Shown here piece after piece: positions 45,782-52,951 of a stretch of 64,000 nt of DNA. The DNA is taken from the NCBI GenBank assembly GCA_963718635.1, contig OY970367.1, forward strand, positions 5,394,001 through 5,458,000, written 5' to 3'. The position numbers and the translations under genes were made by a program. Origin of the DNA: JAIOQJ01 sp963718635. Lineage in GTDB: Bacteria > Planctomycetota > Planctomycetia > Gemmatales > Gemmataceae. The notes under the pieces are model-generated. The model did no database searches. It saw only the letters and a list, made by a program, of their open reading frames with translations, and was not told where the DNA came from. The first letter of the stretch is position 1. Each line of letters starts with the position of its first letter.

Positions 45782-46728
45782 ATGGGGCCGCAACTGCCGC
45801 AAGCGTTGGACGAGATCAACTACCTGGAAGCGGCGCAGGAGTACTTCGCAACCTCCCGCTCGAGCACTTCATGGAGGCCACCGCGCAAAGCACGCAGCGC
45901 AAAATCACTTTGGAAAGTCTCGATTTAGTACATGCACGTCGGCCGGACATCCAAATCTTCAGTGAATTGTTGGTGCAATATCGCCGAGAGGGCGAACGCC
46001 GGCCAGGGCAGGTCGTCCCGGACAATATGGTTGTGCTCTGCAACGAGCCCATCAAAGCGGACGGCAGTTACGATGTTCCCATGCAGCCAGCGAAACCATT
46101 CTGGGTGCTCGAGTACGTTTCCAAAAGCAGCAAGCGCAAGGACTACGAAGACAATTTTCTGCATTACGAAAAAGCCCTGCAAGTTCCGTACTACATGATT
46201 TTTTATCCGGAAACGCAGGACCTACAGCTCTATCGGCACAACGGCAGCCGCTACGTCTCAGTGATTCCCGATGCTAATCAAAGGCATGCCATTCCGGAAC
46301 TCGAACTAGAGCTTGCCTTGCTGGAAGGGTGGGTTCGCTTTTGGTTCAGAAGCGAACTGCTGCCGCTGCCGGGCGACATGCAGAAAGAGCTTGACGAGCT
46401 ACGCATCAGTCTGCAAAGAGAGCGAAAACGCGCAGACATACAGACAAAACGAGCGGACGATCAAGAGGCCCGTGCGTTTGAAGAACGAAAGCACGCCGAG
46501 CAGGAGAAACAGCGGGCCGAGCAGGAGAAACAGCGGGCCGAGCGTCAAGCCACGCGAGCGGAAATGGAATGGGCTCGAGCCGAACAGGAAAAGGCTCGTG
46601 CGGACGAAGAAGCCCGTCGCTCAGCGCAACTTGAATTTACGATGCAGCAGGATCGTGCGGCGATGGAAAAAGAAATCCAGGAGCTGCGTGCGCGCCTGGC
46701 CGGTCAAGACTGGCCATCCAGCAGTTGA
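45782..46728 (+). CDS. Uma2 family protein with long coiled-coil tail (N-terminal frame broken)
   Basis: About 315 residues when restored. From ATG 45782 (preceded by GGAGAAAG) the frame reads PQALDEINYLEAAQEYFAT, then needs one extra base near 45854 to give LPLEHFMEATAQSTQRK and continue in the second frame. The Uma2 domain has ARRPDIQIFSELLV, PFWVLEYVSKSSKRKDYEDN (Glu and Lys of the PD-(D/E)xK core) and VPYYMIFYPETQDL. It ends in a long coiled coil (residues about 195-310) with repeats AEQEKQRAEQEKQRAE. It resembles the Uma2 at 12046-12867 in domain order. Role unknown. Confidence 0.85.
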
Positions 46729-46767
46729 AAGGGCAACTATCGAACGCCCGCCTCTACAATACCCTGT

Positions 46768-49275
46768 ATGGATGCCGATCGCATTTGGAACGTCGTGACT
46801 AATCCCGCTTGGCGGCCGTTCACGAACGCTGACACGCCGGGCTACTTCGTTCTCGCTATCTGTGGGCTTGCATTAATCGGCCTGACCCTGTGGACCTACC
46901 TCGGTTCAGCGCAAGTCACTTCACGTCGGCTCTTTATCCTCGTCTTTCTACGGCTGTTGGCTTTGATCATCGCTATCCTTACGGCTCTCAGACCAGCCGT
47001 CTCCGTGACGGAGCAACCCCGGCTGAAATCGTCGCTGATCCTCGTTTTAGACACTTCCGAAAGCATGACGATCGCGGACGAATACGACAAGCTGACCCGT
47101 TGGGAAGTCCTTCGGCGCAACGTCGAAAAGTGCGAACCACTGCTGAAACAACTGCAGGATGAACAAGATGTGACCGTTCATCTTTACGGCTTCAGCAATA
47201 ACTTCGGCCTGAACGCGGAACAATATAAACCCCAAGGCGACGATAAGAAAGTTATCTCGATTGCGGAATGGCTCAAGACCCGCAAGCCGGATGGCAAGCG
47301 CACCGATTTCGGCCTTATGCTTTCCGAGCTTTTCAAGAAGTATCAAGGAGAGACGAATCCCTTTCGGGGATTGCTGGTGGTGAGCGATGGCGGCAACAAC
47401 GTTCCCGAACCGGATGCAATGGCCCAAGCCACGCGCTGGCGCGGCATCAATTGCCCAATCTACACCTTTATGACCGGTAGAACCGATACGAAGCCCGATC
47501 AAAAGGACATTGGATTTACCGCTATCGTGGCTGATCCAACGCCAGCGCCCGTGAAGGCCGACCTGAGCGTTCGAGGTACACTCAAAGCACTTGGTTTAGA
47601 GGGCGCGCGAGTCAAAGTTCGGCTTACCTTAAGCAGGCGTAACGCGGAGACGAAGAAGTGGGACGATCTACCCGAGCAAACGCGAATCGAAGAATTTCGG
47701 CTGTTGAAACCAACCGGTAACGAAATCGAATTGACGACGAAGGCGCCCGATAAGCCCGGTCAGGTTCGCGTGACGTTGGAAATCATTGAAGGGCCCTCGG
47801 AAGACCGCATCCAATCGAACAACAAGATTTCGACCTTCTTAACGGTCACCAAAGAAGGCGTCCGGGTGCTGGTGATCGACCGGCTCCGACCGGAGCTGAA
47901 GTTCATCCGCTACGCGCTGGCCGGCGACAGGCGCTTCGATTACGTGGAACTCGTAAGGCAGAGCGACGAACCGAGTCCCGACTCCAAAAAGTCTGACGTG
48001 TTGAACGAAGCCTATGATGTGATCATTCTGGGCGACGTGTCGCCTGCCCGGCTGAACGCGATTGACGCGAATCTGATGAACAATATCGCCAAGCTCGTGT
48101 CGGAGAAAGGCGTGGGCCTCATCATGACCGGTGGCATCGACAGCTTCGGCGGCACGCCCGGCGTACCGAGCAGCACCGGCTGGAGGAACACGCCAATCGC
48201 AGGTTTATTGCCAGTGGAACTCCCGGAGCCTACCCAGCAAGTCGATGTCGATACACGCATTGTGCCGATGCCGAATTCCTTTCGCGAATTCATCATGAAA
48301 CTCGATTCCAATGCGGCAACGAATCGAAAGATATGGGACGAACTCGGCGATGCCGCTTCGACTCGCCTCGGCGGCTATACCGTGATCGGCAAGCCGAAAC
48401 TTGCCGCCCAAGTCTATGCGCTTGCTAAGCGAGTTGACAACGGGACCGAACTTCCATTGCTGGTTGGCCAAACGCTCGGACGTGGTAACGCGCGCATTCT
48501 GGCTTTCGGCGCTGACCAAACATGGAAGTGGGTGAACTTTCAACCGGAAATTCCAGCTGAGCCTAGACCCGGCGAACCGAAAGCCAAGGACGATGAGGCA
48601 ATCACTCGAGGCCAGCAACTGCATGCCCGTTTCTGGCGGCAATTAACGCTTTGGCTAGCCCATCAAGACGAAGTGGAAGGCAACGTCTATGTTCGCCCTT
48701 CGCTAAGCCGCCTGGCGGTTAACGGAAAAAACAAATTTGAAATGGGTGTGAAAGGGAAGCAGGGTGATGAGCTGGCCGGCGCCGCGTTGCGTTATCAGGT
48801 GGTGAAAGCGACCGAAGAACCCGATGAACGTAAAGCGAAGAAAGCCGATCGCGGCAGGCCGCAAGGCGTTTTCGAAGCCAAAGAGCCTGGCGAGTATCGC
48901 GTTGTTGCCTGGGGCGAAGGCAAAGACCTCGACGGCAGCGAAGTCAAAGGCGATGCGGAGGCCTGGTTCGATGTCTATCCCGAAGTTTCTGATGAACTGT
49001 TGGACCCCGCCGCGAAGGATAGTTTTCTGCTTTCGCTCGAAAACTCGGCACGTGGGACAGCCCCCGACGCGGTTCGACGTGCCGATCGACTGCCGGCCTT
49101 CATAAAAGAAGAGTTCGTCGATAAGCCATTACGGCAGGTGAACCTACGGCCGAAGCTCCACCCCGATTGGCGACGAAACAGCGACGACCATTGGTTTCTG
49201 CCTCTATTGTTGATCGCGTTTGTAACGATTCTTGGCTTTGAATGGGGCCTTCGACGCGTTTGGGGCATGGTCTAG
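46768..49275 (+). CDS. Large membrane-anchored vWA protein
   Basis: An 835-residue protein. Two N-terminal membrane segments (about 25-45 and 55-75) are followed by a vWA domain with MIDAS motif LVLDTSESM (residues 92-100). A beta-rich middle part then a glutamine-amidotransferase-like (DUF1355-type) section (GVRVLVIDRLRPELKFIRYAL, YDVIILGDVSPARL, GVGLIMTGGIDSFGGTPG, and RILAFGADQTWKWV). A C-terminal membrane segment (WFLPLLLIAFVTILGFEWGLRRVW) ends it. Such proteins occur with BatA-type vWA and DUF58/MoxR genes in planctomycete aerotolerance-like operons. None of those partners is visible here; the preceding gene is unrelated. The function is unproven. Confidence 0.85.
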   Translation: MDADRIWNVVTNPAWRPFTNADTPGYFVLAICGLALIGLTLWTYLGSAQVTSRRLFILVFLRLLALIIAILTALRPAVSVTEQPRLKSSLILVLDTSESMTIADEYDKLTRWEVLRRNVEKCEPLLKQLQDEQDVTVHLYGFSNNFGLNAEQYKPQGDDKKVISIAEWLKTRKPDGKRTDFGLMLSELFKKYQGETNPFRGLLVVSDGGNNVPEPDAMAQATRWRGINCPIYTFMTGRTDTKPDQKDIGFTAIVADPTPAPVKADLSVRGTLKALGLEGARVKVRLTLSRRNAETKKWDDLPEQTRIEEFRLLKPTGNEIELTTKAPDKPGQVRVTLEIIEGPSEDRIQSNNKISTFLTVTKEGVRVLVIDRLRPELKFIRYALAGDRRFDYVELVRQSDEPSPDSKKSDVLNEAYDVIILGDVSPARLNAIDANLMNNIAKLVSEKGVGLIMTGGIDSFGGTPGVPSSTGWRNTPIAGLLPVELPEPTQQVDVDTRIVPMPNSFREFIMKLDSNAATNRKIWDELGDAASTRLGGYTVIGKPKLAAQVYALAKRVDNGTELPLLVGQTLGRGNARILAFGADQTWKWVNFQPEIPAEPRPGEPKAKDDEAITRGQQLHARFWRQLTLWLAHQDEVEGNVYVRPSLSRLAVNGKNKFEMGVKGKQGDELAGAALRYQVVKATEEPDERKAKKADRGRPQGVFEAKEPGEYRVVAWGEGKDLDGSEVKGDAEAWFDVYPEVSDELLDPAAKDSFLLSLENSARGTAPDAVRRADRLPAFIKEEFVDKPLRQVNLRPKLHPDWRRNSDDHWFLPLLLIAFVTILGFEWGLRRVWGMV

Positions 49276-49280
49276 GCGGA

Positions 49281-49772
49281 TTACGGGTTGGCTTTCGCTG
49301 CCCGAAACGTCGTTAAATCATGGCGTCGGATGATGATGCCGCCCGAGTCAGGCGCGGGGCCCATCGTATAGACGCCGAACTTGCCCGAAGTGATCTCCGC
49401 AACGTAGAGAGCGGCTTGGCCCTGAGCAATCGTGCCGGTCGTCATCATGAAATGGACGTCGGCCTTCGGCGGAATGCCGAATTCGGCCACCAGATCGACC
49501 TCGGCCCAGCCAGCAATCTTGCCCATCGTTCGGTCGATCACCGTGCCGAGCAGCTTGCCCGAGCGATAATCGAGCATCCAAACGCCGTCCGTGGGCGCTC
49601 TTGGATTGATCGCAACCGCCCCCGTACACATAATGTAGTCTTGGAAACGGTCGTTGGCGGAGGCATGAACTTCCGTCGGCACCAAGTGAGCGGGGTTGGC
49701 GAAGACAATCGTGCCGGCAATGCCGAATAATACGCCGAACGCCGCAGTCAGAACGTGCTTCCCGTAGTTCAT
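49281..49772 (-). CDS. Uncharacterised N-terminally anchored protein
   Basis: A 163-residue protein with an N-terminal membrane segment or signal peptide (VLTAAFGVLFGIAGTIVFA, residues 6-24). A soluble domain follows (DRFQDYIMCTGAVAINPRAPTDGVWMLDYRSGKLLGTVIDR, ADVHFMMTTGTIAQGQAALYVAEITSGKFGVYTMG). The pattern suggests repeated beta strands, and the protein contains one cysteine. The ATG at 49772 (GAGGCG upstream) is chosen over 49829, which would extend into an unlikely second hydrophobic start. I know this type from planctomycetes only as a hypothetical protein. It converges with the vWA gene by 5 bp. Confidence 0.65.
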   Translation of the reverse strand: MNYGKHVLTAAFGVLFGIAGTIVFANPAHLVPTEVHASANDRFQDYIMCTGAVAINPRAPTDGVWMLDYRSGKLLGTVIDRTMGKIAGWAEVDLVAEFGIPPKADVHFMMTTGTIAQGQAALYVAEITSGKFGVYTMGPAPDSGGIIIRRHDLTTFRAAKANP

Positions 49773-49890
49773 CGCAAGCGCCTCGCAACCCAGGACAGAT
49801 AAGCTGATACTGGCCGCGAACAATAACAACGGATGCGATAAAATCTAGGGGAGTATTCGGAGCCAACTGATTCGAGCAAGTCGGGAATTC

Positions 49891-50028
49891 GCCCTTTCAA
49901 CCCTCCCCCCGGCTTTGCGGGGGGAGGGCAGGGTGGGGGGAACGGCCGTGACTGCCGAGACGTTTATTTGTGGGCAAGGCACTCTGCCCCCACCCTGCCC
50001 TCCCGCTGCAAAGCCAGGGGGAGGGTAA
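49891..50028. repeat. Composite GC-rich palindromic element, copy B
   Basis: Same architecture as 24851-24980: hairpin CCCTCCCCCC..GGGGGGAGGGCAGGG, linker with TTTATTTGTGGGCAAGGCACTCTGCCC, and second hairpin CCCCACCCTGCCCTCCC..CAGGGGGAGGG. It fills most of the gap upstream of gspG; the last 100 bp before gspG may hold the secretion-operon promoter. Confidence 0.82.
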
Positions 50029-50133
50029 GTCGAACACGCTGCCCGGCTCGCTCCAGGCTTCTCATGATTCCTTAACCGCAACATCGCCTATACTGATCTA
50101 TCATCCCTAATTCCATTTCAGGAGCGTTCGGAA

Positions 50134-50547
50134 ATGATTCTCTCCAGCCAACGAAGGCGGCTTGAAGACCGTCGTCGAAGCGCCTTTACCTTGCTCGAAG
50201 TGCTGGTTGTTGTCGCCATCTTGGTGGTGCTGGCGACCGTCTCAAGCGTTTACGTCTTCAAATACTTAGACGAAGCGAAGCGAGATAAAGCCTATCTGCA
50301 GGCCAAAAACCTGTCGAAGGTTTGCGAAACCTACATCGTCAAGCACAGCGATACGGACTCACTTGATCAAAGCAACTGGCAACAGAAGATTGCCCCACTT
50401 GTTGACGGCGGCACAGAGGCCTTCCGCGATCCTTGGGGAGGAACTTTCAACATGCGACAGGCGCAAACTGACACCAATAATATCGTTATTGAGGTCTTTA
50501 CTCAGCATGGCGACGAACTGATTACATCGTTGAGGAAGCCGCAGTAA
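50134..50547 (+). CDS. gspG: Type II secretion major pseudopilin GspG
   Basis: Main subunit of the T2SS pseudopilus, 137 residues. The prepilin signal is short and basic (SQRRRLEDRRRSA) with cleavage before FTLLEVLVVVAILVVLATVSS, where Glu at +5 is present. The C-terminal part has the G-type pattern DPWGGTFNMRQ. An Ala replaces the usual Gly at -1. It opens a plus-strand operon with gspH, I, J, K. The ATG at 50134 follows TCAGGAGCG (GGAG). Confidence 0.9.
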   Translation: MILSSQRRRLEDRRRSAFTLLEVLVVVAILVVLATVSSVYVFKYLDEAKRDKAYLQAKNLSKVCETYIVKHSDTDSLDQSNWQQKIAPLVDGGTEAFRDPWGGTFNMRQAQTDTNNIVIEVFTQHGDELITSLRKPQ

Positions 50548-50579
50548 GGTTATACGCCACTCCTCTGGATAGGTTTGCC

Positions 50580-51110
50580 GTGCGCTTGCCACCGCCAAGA
50601 AACGGGTTCACGCTCCTCGAGATTCTTCTCGTGATGGCTATACTTCTGATCCTGGCGGCCGTTTCCTATCCCACGCTCGATGGTATGTACGGCGACACGC
50701 ACATTCGCGGCGCCGGCGATGAGATACGTCGTGCTTGGGCCGAGGCGCGCTCGCGATCGATCGATCGCGGCGTGCCCTATCGCTTTGCGGTGATCGCCGA
50801 CAAGGAAACCTATCGGGTAGCCCCCGATGCCGATGAGTTCTGGTCGGGCGTTTCGGCCACCGACCCCCACGACGATGGCCGAACTTTGGTCGGGAATCTT
50901 CCGAAAGACATTCGCTTTGAGCTTACGCAGGATGTGCAAGCGGATGCCGCCGGCTGGAAACCTGTCGTCGTCTTTCTGCCCGATGGCACCTGCAAAAACG
51001 ATGCGCATGTGACGATCACTTCGCGTGATGGCGGCTATCCCTTGTACGTCAGTGTTCGCGGCCTCACCGGTATTGTCAGCGTGAAAACCGCCAAGCAGGA
51101 GGGACGTTGA
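50580..51110 (+). CDS. gspH: Type II secretion minor pseudopilin GspH
   Basis: A 176-residue minor pseudopilin. Leader PPPRNG is followed by FTLLEILLVMAILLILAAVS, a perfect Gly(-1)/Phe(+1)/Glu(+5) site. The soluble domain is H-like (IRGAGDEIRRAWAEARSRSIDRGVPYRF, VVVFLPDGTCKNDAHVTI, VRGLTGIVSV). The start is a GTG at 50580, 32 bp after gspG. The stop overlaps the next gene start as TGATG. Confidence 0.88.
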   Translation: MRLPPPRNGFTLLEILLVMAILLILAAVSYPTLDGMYGDTHIRGAGDEIRRAWAEARSRSIDRGVPYRFAVIADKETYRVAPDADEFWSGVSATDPHDDGRTLVGNLPKDIRFELTQDVQADAAGWKPVVVFLPDGTCKNDAHVTITSRDGGYPLYVSVRGLTGIVSVKTAKQEGR

Positions 51111-51733
51111 TGCGCTCTCCCCGTAGGACCGACCAGCGCCAAGGCATGACGCTTCTCGAAGTGCTCCTAGCGCTCGCAATCTTTCTCTTTTCGCTGGCGG
51201 CGATTAGTCAGTTGTTCACTTTTGCCACGCATCAAGCTAACGAGATTCAGCAGCAAAGCCGATCGACCCGGTTGGCTCAATCGAAACTGGGAGAGTACAT
51301 TGCGGGTGTTACTTCCTTGACCAACGGTTCCGGCACGTGCGACGACGAACCGGAGTTCCAGTGGCAATCAAGTGTGTCGGACGGCGGCGCGCAGAACCTC
51401 TATCTCGTCACGGTTACAGTAAGCCGGGATACACCGCACATCGAAACAAGCCTGACGCAATACATTCTCGACCCGCGCTCGAAAGGCAACTTCCCCGCGC
51501 CCCCTTCGACATCGGACTCATCCAGCGACAGTACGACGACTGCCGCCGCACCGGCAGCTACTCCTGCCGCGACACCCGCGCCTGCCGCGTCTCCCGCTTC
51601 CAGCGGTGGTGGAGGCAGTAGCCCGGCCCCGGTCAAAGCAGCCGGTGGCGGAGGGGGCGGTTCAATGGGCGGAGGAGCTGCCGGCGGCAAGGGCAGCGCA
51701 CCCGCAGCGCCAGCCGGCAAAGGAGGAAGCTGA
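51110..51733 (+). CDS. gspI: Type II secretion minor pseudopilin (GspI-like) with low-complexity tail
   Basis: A 207-residue minor pseudopilin: leader RRTDQRQG, then MTLLEVLLALAIFLFSLAAISQL with Gly(-1), Met(+1), Glu(+5). The globular part (to about residue 120) is short; residues 125-207 are almost entirely Ser, Thr, Ala, Pro and Gly (DSSSDSTTTAAAPAATPAAT..., SGGGGSSPAPVKAAGGGGGG), a disordered tail unusual for GspI. The ATG at 51110 overlaps the gspH stop (TGATG), so translation is coupled. Assignment to I and not J follows gene order. Confidence 0.8.
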   Translation: MRSPRRTDQRQGMTLLEVLLALAIFLFSLAAISQLFTFATHQANEIQQQSRSTRLAQSKLGEYIAGVTSLTNGSGTCDDEPEFQWQSSVSDGGAQNLYLVTVTVSRDTPHIETSLTQYILDPRSKGNFPAPPSTSDSSSDSTTTAAAPAATPAATPAPAASPASSGGGGSSPAPVKAAGGGGGGSMGGGAAGGKGSAPAAPAGKGGS

Positions 51734-52653
51734 TGCGAGCGTATGCCTCTCCGCGTTCCGCATTCACCTTATTGGAAGTGCTGTTGGCCAGCGTGATTGC
51801 CGTGCTGTTGTTCGGCGCGCTTTATGTAGCCATGCAGGTGGAACTGCGTCAAGCAAGCGAAGGCCGTGAGGCTATCGAACGTTCGACGCTCGCTCGCTCG
51901 ATCATCAGCCGGCTTACAATCGATCTGACTCCAAGCTTGACCGCGCCTCGCGCCAAGCCGACAAGTTCGTCCAGTTCTTCGAGTTCAAGCAGCAGCAGTG
52001 GATCAAGCTCGACTTCCGGCTCGACTTCATCAAGCTCGTCAAGTTCGAGCAGTTCAAGTTCTTCGACCGATTCGACTACACAAACTTCGACGGCTATTCC
52101 GCTTCAGGCAGGAGTGATTGGCGATTCGACATACGTCATCATGTATGCGTCGCGGACGCCCGACCCGCGAGCACAACCGCAGACGGAAGATGGCCAATCA
52201 TTGAATGGGACAGGTCCCGTTCCAAGCGATATACGCCGTATTACCTATTGGCTCGGCTCGAACGGCGGCCTCTGCCGGCAGGAAAAGAAATGGTTCTCCA
52301 GCGATCCGTTCTATTCCAGCAGCAGCGTAACGCTCGATCCCGGCAAGTCGGATGATGACTACGTGATCGCCCGCGAGATCAGTGACCTGAGCTTCGAATA
52401 CTACGACATTAATTCGGCCACCAGCGATGACAGCGGCTGGCAGGCCAGCTGGGATGGGTCGCAGCCTGGGCCGGATGGTCAGACGCCCAATGGGCCGCCA
52501 ACGGCAATCCGAGTCCATTTTTCCGTTTCGACGATTGATCCTTCGGGAGCGACCGAGATGAAGAATTACTCGCATGTCATCCCGATCGTGACAGCGTCGG
52601 GTCCAAGCTCGAATGCGTCTGGCGGAATGATGACCGGCACCACGATGCCATGA
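51733..52653 (+). CDS. gspJ: Type II secretion minor pseudopilin GspJ with poly-Ser insert
   Basis: A 306-residue pseudopilin: leader RAYASPRSA, then FTLLEVLLASVIAVLLFGALYVAM (Ala at -1, Glu at +5). The J-type domain continues (ARSIISRLTIDLTPSL, VIGDSTYVIMYASRT, RRITYWLGSNGGLCRQEKKW, EISDLSFEYYD). At residues about 77-113 a stretch made almost only of Ser, with some Gly and Thr, is inserted. The start ATG overlaps the previous stop (TGATG). J-type pseudopilins initiate the pseudopilus tip with I and K. Confidence 0.85.
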   Translation: MRAYASPRSAFTLLEVLLASVIAVLLFGALYVAMQVELRQASEGREAIERSTLARSIISRLTIDLTPSLTAPRAKPTSSSSSSSSSSSSGSSSTSGSTSSSSSSSSSSSSSTDSTTQTSTAIPLQAGVIGDSTYVIMYASRTPDPRAQPQTEDGQSLNGTGPVPSDIRRITYWLGSNGGLCRQEKKWFSSDPFYSSSSVTLDPGKSDDDYVIAREISDLSFEYYDINSATSDDSGWQASWDGSQPGPDGQTPNGPPTAIRVHFSVSTIDPSGATEMKNYSHVIPIVTASGPSSNASGGMMTGTTMP

Positions 52654-52655
52654 AT

Positions 52656-52695
52656 GCTCGCCAAAGGCGAGCCGAACCGCGTAAGCAGTCGGGTG
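52656..52695 (+). repeat. Short hairpin repeat downstream of gspJ
   Basis: GCTCGCC/GGCGAGC arms (52656-52662 and 52666-52672) with tail CGTAAGCAGTCGGGT; almost the same as 4527-4566. It sits 3 bp after the gspJ stop codon inside the operon. Confidence 0.6.
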
Positions 52696-52702
52696 ATTGA
52701 AC

Positions 52703-52921
52703 CGCTCGTTTGACGCTCTGCGAGTCCCTCGTTTGACGCTCTGCGAACCCCTCGTTTGACGCTCTGCGTCGAACGTCTTAGTCGACGCTCTGCGTCGATC
52801 GTGGTGTCGGTTTTAGGACGCCGAGCGTCCACTAGGACGTTCGACGCAGAGCGTCAAACGAGGGTGTGGAGCGTCAAACGAGGGTGTGGAGCGTCAAACG
52901 AGGGTGTGGAGCGTCAAACGA
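52703..52921. repeat. Inverted tandem-repeat block between gspJ and gspK
   Basis: The left part holds three copies of CTCGTTTGACGCTCTGCG; the right part holds four copies of its reverse complement, GAGCGTCAAACGAGGGTGTG, with an exact 20-bp period (GCGTCAAACG at 52851, 52871, 52891, 52911). Together they can fold into a very long hairpin inside the secretion operon. A degenerate relative is near 35708-35732. The spurious upstream extension of gspK (VERQTRVWSVKR) is translated from it. Confidence 0.85.
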
Positions 52922-52951
52922 AGACTCGTGACTCTTGCAGGCGAATGTAAA

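Noticed and set aside
52886..52951. Upstream extension of gspK
   Set aside because: The extra 22 residues are encoded by the 20-bp tandem repeats; the ATG at 52952 gives a standard K-type N-terminus.
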